Shown here piece by piece: positions 52,385-61,591 of a stretch of DNA of 64,000 nt. Below the pieces are notes generated by a model that was given only the letters and a program-made list of their open reading frames with translations, was not told the origin of the DNA and ran no database searches. Positions within the stretch are counted from its first letter, which is position 1. Every line of letters begins with the position of its first letter. This DNA comes from Paenibacillus endophyticus (lineage in GTDB: Bacteria > Bacillota > Bacilli > Paenibacillales > Paenibacillaceae): positions 310,001-374,000 of the forward strand of contig NZ_JACHXW010000001.1 in the NCBI RefSeq assembly GCF_014192395.1, written 5' to 3'. A program made the position numbers and the translations under genes.

Positions 52385-53965
52385 TTAGGTTCTTATATCG
52401 GGTGGCATCTTGTCAGACCATGGATAACCTACTACATACAGAAGATTCAGCGGCAATACGATCTGGAAACAAGTACCTTCCCCTTGCTGGCTGGTAACTT
52501 CAATTACGCCTCCATGCGCGTTCACGATGGACTGTGTAATGGCAAGACCTAACCCCGCCCCGCCATTTTTCCTCGTTCTGGAAGACTCGCTGCGATAGAA
52601 CCGCTCGAACGAATGCGGCAAATGCGATTCAGCAATACCGACGCCATTGTCTGTGATGCGGATGACTGCTTTATGATTCTGTTCGAGCAGCTGTATGGAA
52701 ATGGTTCCCGATTCTTCATCCGTATGCTGCACGGCATTCAGAAAAACATTTAAAATGACCTGCTTCATCTGATCGGCATGGAAACGACCTTTAACGGATG
52801 ACGCAAGCTCGAGCGTAACGGTACGGCTGCCGCCAAGCAGCTGCAATTGCGGTTCCATCTCCTGCAGCAGCTTATCAAGGCTCGTATCGGTGAGCTGAAG
52901 CTGAGGAGCTTGGTCCAGCTTAGCAAGTGCAAGCAAGTCTTCTACTAGCCTGTTAATCCGCTTCGATTCAAGCTGCATGCTGTTAAGCGCACGGTTAAGC
53001 TGTTCGGGATTGGCGGCCGCTCCCCGCAGCAGCACTTCGAGGAAACCATGTATAGAAGTAAGCGGCGTACGCAGCTCATGCGAAGCGTCGGCTATAAATC
53101 GGCGCATCTTTTCAGTTGTTTTCCGCTCCGTCTGGAATGAAATCTCAAGACGTTTAAGCATCCCGTTAAAAGCATCCGATAACCGGTCAATTTCCTCTTG
53201 CCCCTGGCTTTCGGGAATGCGCGTCGTTAAGCTGCCGACATCCGTCTGCTGCGCAGCGATTACAACGCGTGATAACGGTGTTAAGGTACGGCGAAGCAGC
53301 GGCAAATAAAGCGCAAGTCCGGCTGCTAGCGCAAGCACAGAGAGACCGGCAAATATCGCAAGCTGAGTCATAAGCAGCTGTGTAAGCGAGTCGGTTTCTG
53401 TACTTACTTGTACGAGACCTTCTGCTTTATTAGGCGGGCCGGCAAGCCGATATACGACAAGCTGTTCGATTCCAGCAGCATTATCGAGAATTTGGTAATC
53501 GAGCTTCTCGCGTTTCTCTAATTGTTTGGTTATTTGCGCATAGTCACCTGTCGGAAGAATCGGCGCGCTTCCATTTGTTTCCTTAGAAATTTCAGTGACC
53601 GTACCTTCCTTGTCAATGAAGAGGATGGATAAACCAGGTTGATAGAATAAAGGCGAATCTCTTCGCTCTTTGGTCGGCCGATCCGCGGGAGCCGTCGCCT
53701 CGCTTTGATTGGAACGGTTGCCGCTTCTGTCCCCCAAGTCAGGAGCATTTCCATCCGAGAACCAATCCATCGGCATCGACATGACTTGAGCATTCAGTGC
53801 TTCGGCTTTGTTCTTATAGACAAAATCTTTCATGATGATGTATTGAAGAATGCCGATGAGCATAAATAAAGCTGCAATGATGAGCAAAGAACGATAAAGC
53901 AGCTGGTTGCGTAGAGAACGAGGAGAGAAGAGCCACTTGAGCGTTAGCTTTTTTTCCTCGTTCAT
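52385..53965 (-). CDS. Sensor histidine kinase
   Basis: The 526-residue kinase has two membrane spans (about residues 25-47 and 200-222) around a 150-residue external sensor rich in Asn, Ser and Arg. HAMP, the DASHELRTPLTSIHGFLEV box and ATPase motifs NVFLNAVQHT and NGGAGLGLAITQS follow. It overlaps the response regulator stop by four bases (ATGA). The signal is unknown. It has no target operon on its own strand. Confidence 0.92.
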   Translation of the reverse strand: MNEEKKLTLKWLFSPRSLRNQLLYRSLLIIAALFMLIGILQYIIMKDFVYKNKAEALNAQVMSMPMDWFSDGNAPDLGDRSGNRSNQSEATAPADRPTKERRDSPLFYQPGLSILFIDKEGTVTEISKETNGSAPILPTGDYAQITKQLEKREKLDYQILDNAAGIEQLVVYRLAGPPNKAEGLVQVSTETDSLTQLLMTQLAIFAGLSVLALAAGLALYLPLLRRTLTPLSRVVIAAQQTDVGSLTTRIPESQGQEEIDRLSDAFNGMLKRLEISFQTERKTTEKMRRFIADASHELRTPLTSIHGFLEVLLRGAAANPEQLNRALNSMQLESKRINRLVEDLLALAKLDQAPQLQLTDTSLDKLLQEMEPQLQLLGGSRTVTLELASSVKGRFHADQMKQVILNVFLNAVQHTDEESGTISIQLLEQNHKAVIRITDNGVGIAESHLPHSFERFYRSESSRTRKNGGAGLGLAITQSIVNAHGGVIEVTSQQGEGTCFQIVLPLNLLYVVGYPWSDKMPPDIRT

Positions 53966-54648
53966 GACAAGTCCATCCGATAGCCTGCTCCCCGCAGCGT
54001 TCGTATAAGTTTATGTTCTTTGTCATTCAGCTTATCCCTGATAGACCGAATATACACTTCAACGATGTTCTCTTCTCCGCCGAATTGATAACCCCATACC
54101 TTGTCCAAAATAAGTGATTTGCTCAGAACGACTCCGTGATTCAGAATGATGAATCGGAGCAGTTCGTATTCTGTTGGGGATAGCTCCAGAATATTGTCCA
54201 TATAGGCAAGTTCTTTTTTTCGTTCGTCCAATCGGAACGGCCCATATAAGGCTTCGCCCAGCAGACTGGGGAATTGGTTGCGGAGCCTTGCCCCGATTCG
54301 GGCGAGAAGCTCGCTGAAGCTAAAGGGCTTGACCAAATAATCGTCAGCTCCAAGCGTCAATCCCTTCACGCGATCCTCTACCTCATCTTTGGCTGTGAGC
54401 ATAATGACGGCAATGTTGTCTCCGGTTGCGCGGAGAGCAGCGCATACTTCAAAGCCGTTCATCCCCGGCATCATTATATCCAGTATGACAACATGAGGCT
54501 GGAAGTGAGCAGCTTCCTGCAAAGCGGCTTCCCCGTCATGGGCGGTTCTAATGTCAAAGCCCTCATTCAGCAAACCCAGCTCCAAAAACTGGATGATATT
54601 CGGCTCGTCGTCTACGAGCAATATTTTAATTCCATTGAAGGATATCAT
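53962..54648 (-). CDS. OmpR-family response regulator
   Basis: The 228-residue regulator has a receiver domain (ILLVDDEPNIIQFLE, phospho-acceptor Asp in VVILDIMMPGMNG, Lys in YLVKPFSFSEL) and an OmpR-type winged helix (LSPTEYELLRFIILNHGVVLS, IVEVYIRSIRDKL). AAAGGGG precedes the ATG. It is divergent from the glycine-rich secreted protein; two 11-bp-spaced TTCAGC repeats in the gap (54725 and 54736) could be its binding site. Confidence 0.93.
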   Translation of the reverse strand: MISFNGIKILLVDDEPNIIQFLELGLLNEGFDIRTAHDGEAALQEAAHFQPHVVILDIMMPGMNGFEVCAALRATGDNIAVIMLTAKDEVEDRVKGLTLGADDYLVKPFSFSELLARIGARLRNQFPSLLGEALYGPFRLDERKKELAYMDNILELSPTEYELLRFIILNHGVVLSKSLILDKVWGYQFGGEENIVEVYIRSIRDKLNDKEHKLIRTLRGAGYRMDLS

Positions 54649-54724
54649 GTAGGCAGCCCCTTTTACGTAGATATTTGTCTATTATCAGCTTTTTCAGCTA
54701 AAGATGCACCTGTTTGCTTCTAAA

Positions 54725-54749
54725 TTCAGCAAACTTTCAGCGGGATAAT
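54725..54749 (+). promoter_or_regulatory. Tandem TTCAGC half-sites and -10-like box
   Basis: TTCAGC occurs at 54725 and 54736, 11 bases apart, followed by GATAAT at 54744-54749. The arrangement parallels the TTAA repeats before the VanR-like gene. It may let the divergent response regulator drive the glycine-rich protein gene. Confidence 0.35.
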
Positions 54750-54820
54750 AAGGGTGAAATACTTTTCAAAGCTGCAAAATTTTATGGGAATGAAATTGAA
54801 AAATTGGGGATAGTAATGGG

Positions 54821-55855
54821 GTGCTCGAAAAAGAAAAGATGAAGGATGGTGTATTTTGCATGCAACAAAGTAAAAAGGGGATGGCATCAAAAGAAATCAG
54901 CAATACGTTCAGTAGGCTTGCAGCAAGGTACATAGTTGCAGCGTTTTTGGCGATTGCGTTGATGATGAGTATGCCACACACAGGACATGCGATCGGCAAG
55001 CATGCCAAAGGACCTGATGTCTATGTCATTCAAGGGATGCTGAAATCTTTAGGCAGCTATTCCGGTCCCATTGACGGCTATTATGGCGCATCTACGGTGC
55101 GCGGCGTGAAATACTATCAGAAAAAACATGGTTTGCCGGCTACAGGATCGGTTGATGTTAAAACACTACAATCTATTTCTTACTCGTACGCTGATTTGAA
55201 GGCGTCGATGAAAGCAAAAAGCAAAGCAAAATGGAATGGCAAAGCAAAATCTATCGGAAAAGGTAACGGAGCAGGCGGCGGTGCTGGTGGTGGAGCAGGC
55301 GGCGGTGCTGGCGGTGGAGCAGGCGGCGGTGCTGGCGGTGGAGCAGGCGGTGGAGCAGGCGGCGGTGCTGGTGGCGGAGCAGGCGGCGGTGCTGGTGGCG
55401 GAGCTGGTGGCGGAGCAGGCGGCGGTGCTGGTGGCGGAGCAGGCGGCGGTGTTGGTGGCGGAGCAGGCGGCGGTGCTGGTGGCGGAGCAGGCGGCGGTGG
55501 TGCTGGTGGCGGAGCAGGCGGCGGTGCTGGCGGAGGCCAAGGTGAGAACCAAGGCAAGTCTGGCGGTATTGGCGGAGGCCAAGGCGAGAACCAAGGCAAG
55601 TCTGGCGGTATTGGCGGAGGCCAAGGCGAGAATAAAGGCAAGTCTGGCGGAATTGGCGGAGGCCAAGGCGGTAACCAAGGCAAGTCTGGCGGAATTGGCG
55701 GAGGCCAAGGCGAGAACCAAGGCAAGTCTGGTGGAATTGGCGGAGGCCAAGGTGGCAGACCAGGCGGGAACCAAGGAAACAATGGTCCGTCGGAGAACCA
55801 AAGCCCAGGCGGCACTCAAACGGAGAACCAAAGCAAGAGCGGAGCTCAGCAATAA
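54821..55855 (+). CDS. Secreted peptidoglycan-binding protein with glycine-rich repeats
   Basis: The frame encodes up to 344 residues. A signal segment (YIVAAFLAIALMMSMPHTGHA) is followed by a PG_binding_1 domain (about residues 63-120: VYVIQGMLKSLGSYSGPIDG, TVRGVKYYQKKHGLPATG). A Lys-rich linker precedes 88 codons of Gly-Gly-Gly-Ala. Then come five copies of a 14-residue unit (GGQGENQGKSGGIG) and a Gly/Asn/Gln tail. The start is uncertain: GTG 54821, ATG 54839 or ATG 54860. The product is probably a cell-wall-bound fibrous surface protein. Long frames on other strands here are artefacts of the repeats. Confidence 0.85.
   Translation: MLEKEKMKDGVFCMQQSKKGMASKEISNTFSRLAARYIVAAFLAIALMMSMPHTGHAIGKHAKGPDVYVIQGMLKSLGSYSGPIDGYYGASTVRGVKYYQKKHGLPATGSVDVKTLQSISYSYADLKASMKAKSKAKWNGKAKSIGKGNGAGGGAGGGAGGGAGGGAGGGAGGGAGGGAGGGAGGGAGGGAGGGAGGGAGGGAGGGAGGGVGGGAGGGAGGGAGGGGAGGGAGGGAGGGQGENQGKSGGIGGGQGENQGKSGGIGGGQGENKGKSGGIGGGQGGNQGKSGGIGGGQGENQGKSGGIGGGQGGRPGGNQGNNGPSENQSPGGTQTENQSKSGAQQ
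55268..55531 (+). repeat. 12-bp tandem repeat coding Gly-Gly-Gly-Ala
   Basis: About 22 units of roughly GGAGCAGGCGGC, with synonymous variation (GCA/GCT, GGT/GGC/GGA) and occasional slips, including one Val and one extra Gly. Polymerase slippage could change its length. Confidence 0.9.
55532..55741 (+). repeat. Five 42-bp tandem repeats (14-residue units)
   Basis: Exactly five units start at 55532, 55574, 55616, 55658 and 55700, with a degenerate sixth. Differences are few and partly synonymous. They code GGQGENQGKSGGIG with changes at the Glu and Gln positions. Confidence 0.9.
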
Positions 55856-55880
55856 CAGAGCGACGGATCAGCACGGAAGC

Positions 55881-55908
55881 AAAAAGGACCTCGCGAGAGG
55901 TCCTTTTT
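55881..55908 (+). terminator. Terminator after the glycine-rich protein gene
   Basis: AAAAAGGACCTC pairs perfectly with GAGGTCCTTTTT around GCGA. Confidence 0.9.
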
Positions 55909-56065
55909 GTCATGGTGCCACAACTGGATATTGTTATTGCTTAAAAACACCTGCATGAAGAAACATTTTCGACCCGAAACCGAAACAAAGCTGCTGGCGC
56001 TGCGGAGTCAAAAACGATTAAATAAGTGCACATTATTCTAAAAAAACATACATACACGAATTTTT

Positions 56066-56094
56066 TTGACATGCTACGATAGTTCTTATTTGAT
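56066..56094 (+). promoter_or_regulatory. Candidate promoter of the GH43 operon in a 380-base gap
   Basis: TTGACA (56066-56071), a 17-base spacer and TTTGAT (56089-56094). This leaves a leader of about 190 bases containing a perfect palindrome TGCAAGCTTGCA at 56167-56178, a possible operator. The rest of 55909-56289 shows no gene that I can support. Confidence 0.45.
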
Positions 56095-56289
56095 GATTTC
56101 TTTCATTTATGAAGACGCTGGATCACCATTTTATAACAAATGATAAGAATTTGTACTTTTCCGTAATGCAAGCTTGCAACAGCATTCGTATAAAGCTCAG
56201 GCTTGCGAATGTGCGAGCAGACTCTAATCGGATTAGATGCATAAGCAGCATGTGCAATATGCAATGGCAAATGGAGGGTTAGATAAATA

Positions 56290-57861
56290 ATGATAAACAA
56301 TCCGATTTTGTCCGGTTTCAATCCGGATGCTTCTTTACTGAGAGTGGGCGAGGATTACTATATCGCCACCTCTACCTTTGAATGGTTTCCGGGCGTTCAG
56401 CTGTATCATTCCAAAGATTTGGCGAATTGGCAGCTCATTCCGCATGCCCTGCAGCGTCCTACTCAGGTTGATCTGATTGGAAATCCAAGCTCTGGCGGGA
56501 TTTGGGCACCGGCAATCTCCTACGACAAAGGCATTTATTATTTGCTCTATACGGACGTTAAGGCTCGCAAAGGCGTATTCAAGGACCTTTATAATTATTT
56601 GGTGACGGCTGACAGCATGAACGGGCCTTGGTCGGAGCCGGTTACGCTGAACGGAAGCGGATTTGATCCTTATTTGTTCCATGATGATGACGGCACGAAA
56701 TGGGTGCTCAATATGCAGTGGGATTTCCGGGACAATCATTCGCGGTTCGGAGGCATATTGCTGCAGCAATATGATCCAAGCGAGCAGAAGCTTGTTGGGA
56801 CGATCAAAAAGATATATGAAGGCACGGATATTGGCGTGACCGAAGGTCCGCAGCTATTCAAGCGCAATGGCTATTATTACCTTCTGGTCGCTGAGGGGGG
56901 AACTGGCATAAACCATGCCGCAACGCTAGCCCGTTCGCGTACGCTTGACGGCCCTTATGTAACAGACCCGTCTTATCCGATTATGACGACGCGCGGAGCA
57001 CCTGATTATCCCCTGCAAAATGCGGGCCACGGCATGATTGTGGAAACTCAAAACGGCGAGTGGTACATGAGCCATATTTGCAGCAGGCCGTTCGCCGGGA
57101 CAAAGCTGAATCCGCTTGGCCGGGAAACAGCGATGCAGCGCCTCCGCTGGACCGAGGATGGCTGGCTGCGTCTCGCTCATGAAGGCAGGCTGCCTGCCAT
57201 GGCATTTCCTGCGCCTGATCTTAAAGCTTATCCTTTTCCAGAGCTTCCGGCAAAGGATGACTTTGATTCTCCCGCGCTCGGACTTCCGTATCAGACGCTG
57301 CGCGTGCCGCCTTGCGAGTCATGGCTCAGCTTGCGGGAGCGTCCTGGCTATCTGCGGCTGAGAGGACGGGAATCGCTGAGCTCTTGGCATCATCAGAGCA
57401 TGGTGGCGCGCCGGCTTCAGCATTTCAGCTGCGCGGTTGAGACCTCTATGGCGTATGAGCCTGAGAACTTTATGCAGATGGCCGGATTAGTATTTTACTA
57501 CGATGAGATGGATTATTTTTATCTCCGCGTCACGCATGACGGAGACAACGGACGTAAGCTGGGCGTAGTATCCTCCAGCAGCGGCAAGTACAGGGAAGAC
57601 AGGGCCAGCGAGCTTAATGTCGAGGGCTGGCCCAGCTATTATTTGCGAGCAGTCGTCAAGGAGCGGGCGCTTCACTTCTTTGCATCGCAAGACGGTGAAA
57701 CATGGGAACCAGTCGGCGGCGAGCTCGATATGGGAGTTCTCTCCGACGAATATGGCGGTAAGCTCGGCTTTACCGGGGCTATGGTCGGCTTGTGCGTGCA
57801 GGATTTGAACGGGACGAAAAAACATGCGGATTTTGATTATTTTTCTTATACGGTCAAATAA
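56290..57861 (+). CDS. Glycoside hydrolase family 43 (beta-xylosidase / arabinofuranosidase type)
   Basis: The 523-residue enzyme has the five-bladed GH43 catalytic domain (residues 1-300) and a C-terminal beta-sandwich like that of XynB (about 325-523). The catalytic base Asp13 (GFNPDASLL), the pKa modulator Asp126 (GSGFDPYLF) and the acid Glu185 (VTEGPQLF) are present. There is no signal peptide, so it acts on imported oligosaccharides. Specificity (xylose or arabinose ends) is not resolved. GGAGGG precedes the ATG by ten bases. First enzyme of the polysaccharide-utilisation operon. Confidence 0.92.
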   Translation: MINNPILSGFNPDASLLRVGEDYYIATSTFEWFPGVQLYHSKDLANWQLIPHALQRPTQVDLIGNPSSGGIWAPAISYDKGIYYLLYTDVKARKGVFKDLYNYLVTADSMNGPWSEPVTLNGSGFDPYLFHDDDGTKWVLNMQWDFRDNHSRFGGILLQQYDPSEQKLVGTIKKIYEGTDIGVTEGPQLFKRNGYYYLLVAEGGTGINHAATLARSRTLDGPYVTDPSYPIMTTRGAPDYPLQNAGHGMIVETQNGEWYMSHICSRPFAGTKLNPLGRETAMQRLRWTEDGWLRLAHEGRLPAMAFPAPDLKAYPFPELPAKDDFDSPALGLPYQTLRVPPCESWLSLRERPGYLRLRGRESLSSWHHQSMVARRLQHFSCAVETSMAYEPENFMQMAGLVFYYDEMDYFYLRVTHDGDNGRKLGVVSSSSGKYREDRASELNVEGWPSYYLRAVVKERALHFFASQDGETWEPVGGELDMGVLSDEYGGKLGFTGAMVGLCVQDLNGTKKHADFDYFSYTVK

Positions 57862-57886
57862 AAACAAGAGGAAGAAGGATTCATCC

Positions 57887-59041
57887 ATGCTGAATGACAA
57901 GGATCAAATGTGGTTAAACGATGTAATTGATAAAATGACGACGAAAATGGATAGGGTAAGCGAGAAATCCAAACATAAAATACCTTATACGACGATTGAC
58001 GGCGAGCATGATAATCGAGGATTAGATAACCCGTCAGGCAATACGACAGATGGCATCAGTTGGTGGACCAATGGCTTCTGGGGCGGTATGATGTGGCTGA
58101 TGCACCATGAAACCGGCAATGAAAAGTACAAGGAGATTGCGAATATTTCGGAAAATATGCTGGATGAATGCTTCGTTCAATATGAAGGCCTTCATCATGA
58201 CGTTGGATTCATGTGGCTTCCTACAAGCGTTGCGAATTATAAAGTAACGGGCAATGCTGAATCCAAAAAAAGAGCCATGCATGCTGCTAATCTGCTAGCT
58301 GGGCGTTTCAATCTGGTAGGCGGGTTTATCCGCGCATGGAATGACTTGGATGAGCAGGACACACGGGGCTGGGCGATCATCGATTGTATGTTCAATATTC
58401 CTCTTCTCTACTGGGCAACGGAAGAGACAGGAGATCCGCGGTTTATGCAAATTGCGATGAAGCATGCGGATACCGCAATGACGGCGTTTGTAAGACCGGA
58501 TGGTTCCGTCAATCATATCGTTGAATTTGATCCGTTTAATGGCGGCGTTGTGAAAACCTATGGCGGGCAAGGCTACGAAGAAGGCTCCTCATGGACAAGA
58601 GGTCAAACTTGGGCGCTGTACGGCTTCATGATGAGCTATATTCATACAGGTAAAGAGGAATATTTAAATACCGCGAAACGAATTGCACACTATTTTATAG
58701 CCAACATCCCTGACAACGGCATTATTCCGATTGATTTCAGACAGCCGAAAGAGCCAGCATACGAGGATTCGACAGCAGCTGCCATTGCGGCATGCGGGTT
58801 GATCGAGATTGCCAAAGCAGTGGGCGAGCATGAAAAGGACATGTATATGAAACCCGCAGTCAAGCTGCTGAAAACGTTGGATGAATCCCGCAGCGACTGG
58901 ACCATGGACTCGGATTGTATTTTATTGAATGGATCGGCCGCTTATCATAACAATAATCATCACACCGCTATTATTTATGGCGATTATTACTTCATGGAAG
59001 CAATTTTCAAGCTTAAAGGCAATGATTTGTACCTCTGGTAG
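57887..59041 (+). CDS. Unsaturated glucuronyl hydrolase, glycoside hydrolase family 88
   Basis: The 384-residue cytoplasmic enzyme matches the six-hairpin GH88 fold: WWTNGFWGGMMWLMH, HHDVGFMWLPTS with Asp105, and GWAIIDCMFNIPLLYWA with Asp166, the two conserved catalytic-site acids. GH88 enzymes remove 4,5-unsaturated uronic acids from oligosaccharides made by polysaccharide lyases. This suggests uptake of lyase products such as those from glucuronic-acid polymers. GAAGAAGG precedes the ATG at 57887; upstream codons overlap the GH43 gene. No lyase is in the window. Confidence 0.93.
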   Translation: MLNDKDQMWLNDVIDKMTTKMDRVSEKSKHKIPYTTIDGEHDNRGLDNPSGNTTDGISWWTNGFWGGMMWLMHHETGNEKYKEIANISENMLDECFVQYEGLHHDVGFMWLPTSVANYKVTGNAESKKRAMHAANLLAGRFNLVGGFIRAWNDLDEQDTRGWAIIDCMFNIPLLYWATEETGDPRFMQIAMKHADTAMTAFVRPDGSVNHIVEFDPFNGGVVKTYGGQGYEEGSSWTRGQTWALYGFMMSYIHTGKEEYLNTAKRIAHYFIANIPDNGIIPIDFRQPKEPAYEDSTAAAIAACGLIEIAKAVGEHEKDMYMKPAVKLLKTLDESRSDWTMDSDCILLNGSAAYHNNNHHTAIIYGDYYFMEAIFKLKGNDLYLW

Positions 59042-59251
59042 GCAGGCCGGTTTATTCGCCCAACTAGGGGCTGCTTGTATATCGGAATCCTGCCAACATC
59101 TTAAATTATCAGCACATCCGCCTTAAAAAACTTCATTTAAGCTGTCGGATTTTGATGTTAATCTTAGATCAAGGAAACGGAATGGAACAAGATGATGCGC
59201 ACATCTTGTATGAAGATTCCACTTAAACAGCGGAAATTAAAGGGAGGTCAC

Positions 59252-60601
59252 ATGAGAATGGCTAAAAAATCACTAATGCAAATGGCAACCATGATGGTGG
59301 CACTAACCGTAGTTTTATCGGCATGCGGCGGCAATAACGGGAACAATACTTCAGCGCCAAGCAACAACGCAGGGTCACCCGAGAATCCAACCGAAGCGCC
59401 AAAGAAAGAAGTTAGCTTCACGCTAGCGTACGCGACAGGGGATCCCTCTACGAAGAAAGCAATCGAAACGACGATTGATGCGTTCACGGCTAAAAACCCG
59501 AATATTAAAATCGTTAACTATAGCGAAACGACATCGGCCTCCTACTTGGATTGGCTGAAAACAAAGGATGCGGTAGGCCAATTCCCTGACCTCGTCGAAA
59601 TGCGCGATACAAAAGTATTCGTGGATGCAGGGAAAATCGTTGAGCTTCCTGAGGATCTCAAAGGATTGTTCACACTGCTCCCGGAATACAGCGGAAAAGT
59701 ATACAACGCGCCAATCACAGGAACAGCGCCTCAAGGCATCATCTATAGCAAGAAAGCGTATGCAGATGCAGGCGTAACGGAGCTGCCAAAAACATACGAT
59801 GAGTTTCTAGCCATTCAGGAAAAGCTAGCAGCAACCGGTATTTCTCCGATCGTAGTCGGCGGCAAAGATATTTTCCATATGGGCTTCTGGACCAACTACT
59901 TCTTCATTAACGAGGTATATGCAAAGGATGTTGATTGGAACTCGAAGCGCACAGCCAAAACGGCAAGCTTCACGGATGCCGGTATGGTTCAAGCGGTAAC
60001 CGATTACAAAGAGCTATTCAGCAAATATGTGGATAAAGGCTGGCTCAGCACAGCTGATAACCAAACTGCATCCATTCTAGTCAGCGGAAAAGCAGCTCAG
60101 CTATTCTCCGGCCCGTGGATGTTCGGCCAAATCTCAGAAGCGGATCCAAGCTTTGAATTCGGCTTCTACGCCATACCTGATCGCAGCGGCAAAGTTAATA
60201 TCAATGCTCTGCCAAGCCTTGCAGGCTGGTCCTTGTCGGCAGAAGGCGCCAAGGATCCAGACAAAGTGGAAGCAATGAAATCATTCATCACGTTTTTCTT
60301 TGAACCAGAGCAATACGCTTCTTACCTAGCAACCGTTAACGGAATTCCGACTACGACGGCGGAAGTGACCTATGAAACAGGCGAGCAAATGAAAGAAGTA
60401 TTGCGATTGGTTAGCGACTCCTCCGTAAACAAATATTTGGGGCTTGCTAACTGGTTTGGCGACAACGCGATTCCGCCGCAATTCCGCAACTGGTATTACA
60501 AGCTGCTGCAGGAGCTCGTTCTAACAAATGGCGATGTGACCGAATATATGAAAAAAGCTGATGCCGAATATGACAGCAACGTGAAAGCAAATCAACAATA
60601 A
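59252..60601 (+). CDS. Sugar ABC transporter substrate-binding lipoprotein
   Basis: The 449-residue protein has a lipoprotein signal with lipobox VLSACGGN, an Asn-rich linker and a family 1 solute-binding fold (EVSFTLAYATGDPSTKKAIE, QGIIYSKKAYADAGV, AAQLFSGPWMFGQI, IPTTTAEVTYETG). It would deliver an oligosaccharide, likely uronic-acid-containing, to the permeases encoded next. Starts are ATG 59252 (4 bases after GGGAGG) or ATG 59258 (10 bases after). The 210 bases before it hold no clear promoter. A hairpin after the stop separates it from the permeases. Confidence 0.93.
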   Translation: MRMAKKSLMQMATMMVALTVVLSACGGNNGNNTSAPSNNAGSPENPTEAPKKEVSFTLAYATGDPSTKKAIETTIDAFTAKNPNIKIVNYSETTSASYLDWLKTKDAVGQFPDLVEMRDTKVFVDAGKIVELPEDLKGLFTLLPEYSGKVYNAPITGTAPQGIIYSKKAYADAGVTELPKTYDEFLAIQEKLAATGISPIVVGGKDIFHMGFWTNYFFINEVYAKDVDWNSKRTAKTASFTDAGMVQAVTDYKELFSKYVDKGWLSTADNQTASILVSGKAAQLFSGPWMFGQISEADPSFEFGFYAIPDRSGKVNINALPSLAGWSLSAEGAKDPDKVEAMKSFITFFFEPEQYASYLATVNGIPTTTAEVTYETGEQMKEVLRLVSDSSVNKYLGLANWFGDNAIPPQFRNWYYKLLQELVLTNGDVTEYMKKADAEYDSNVKANQQ

Positions 60602-60631
60602 TCAATGCTAAAAAACCGGCATAAGAAAAAG

Positions 60632-60669
60632 AAGAGAGCAGCCTCTGCTTACGCGGAGGTTCTCTTTCT
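60632..60669 (+). terminator. Intercistronic hairpin after the binding-protein gene
   Basis: AAGAGA and CCTC pair with GAGG and TCTCTT across this stretch; the tail TCTCTTTCTATC is only weakly T-rich. It probably stabilises the upstream transcript or partly terminates it. Confidence 0.5.
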
Positions 60670-60696
60670 ATCAAGCACTTAGGAGGTAGGAGAGCC

Positions 60697-61590
60697 ATGA
60701 TTGCCCAGCCAAAGAAAAAGAAATGGACAAATTATGCCATCTGGTTTATATTGCCTGCATTTCTACTGTATACGGCTTTCGTCATCGTCCCGACGCTGAG
60801 CAGCGTATATTTAAGCTTTACCTCATGGGACGGGCTAAGCAGCAATATCCGTTACATCGGTTTCGAGAACTTCAGGGAAATACTGAGCAGTCCACGGGTA
60901 CACAACGCACTTAAGAATACATTGATATTTGCCTTCTCGCTCGTTATTTTGGAGAATGCGCTTGCTTTGCTGCTTGCCATTCTGGTGGATCAAGTACGTT
61001 GGCTGCGCAACTTTTTCCGCAGCATCTTCTATTTTCCCGTATTGATGAGCGGTATTATTATGGGCTTCATCTGGATGATCATTATGAACTATAACTTTGG
61101 CGTATTAAATCAATTGTTGGATATGATAGGTCTCGGTTCCCTAAAGGCAGATTGGCTCGGAGATCCTGATTTTGCATTAATAGCGATCATCCTCTCCACC
61201 GTCTGGAAGGCAGCCGGTTACTATATGGTCATTTATTTGGCAGGATTGCAAGGCATCCCGCAAGAGCTGCACGAAGCGGCGAGCATTGACGGGGCGAACC
61301 GTTGGCAGCAATTCCGCAGTATTACATTCCCGCTGCTTGCGGGAGCTATGACGGTGTGCCTGATGCTGTCGATGATCGGCTCGCTGAAAATATTCGATCA
61401 AATCGCGGTAATGACGGACGGCGGTCCGGGATTTGCGACGGAAACGTTGACCTACATCATTTATAAAGTCGGTTTCGGTGAATTAAGGCAAGGCTTTGGT
61501 ACGGCGCTATCCATGGTGTTGTTCCTGCTCACGCTCGTAATCTCCCTGGTCCAAATTAAAGTCCTTCGGAAAAGAGAGGTGCAAATGTAG
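60697..61590 (+). CDS. Sugar ABC transporter permease (MalF/UgpA type)
   Basis: The 297-residue membrane protein has six spans and the EAA coupling loop EAASIDGANRWQQFRSITFP, which contacts the ATPase. AGGAGG lies well before the ATG. It pairs with the next permease. No ATPase gene is present in the operon, so a shared MsmX-type ATPase encoded elsewhere is expected, as in other Bacillota sugar importers. Confidence 0.94.
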   Translation: MIAQPKKKKWTNYAIWFILPAFLLYTAFVIVPTLSSVYLSFTSWDGLSSNIRYIGFENFREILSSPRVHNALKNTLIFAFSLVILENALALLLAILVDQVRWLRNFFRSIFYFPVLMSGIIMGFIWMIIMNYNFGVLNQLLDMIGLGSLKADWLGDPDFALIAIILSTVWKAAGYYMVIYLAGLQGIPQELHEAASIDGANRWQQFRSITFPLLAGAMTVCLMLSMIGSLKIFDQIAVMTDGGPGFATETLTYIIYKVGFGELRQGFGTALSMVLFLLTLVISLVQIKVLRKREVQM

Positions 61591-61591
61591 G

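Noticed and set aside
55532..55741. CRISPR-like or minisatellite array
   Set aside because: The units are contiguous without spacers, multiples of three and in frame with the secreted protein.
55166..55958. Long overlapping open frames on both strands in the glycine-rich region
   Set aside because: They arise from the 12-bp and 42-bp repeats and give Pro-Pro-Ala or Ala/Val/Leu low-complexity products without ribosome sites.
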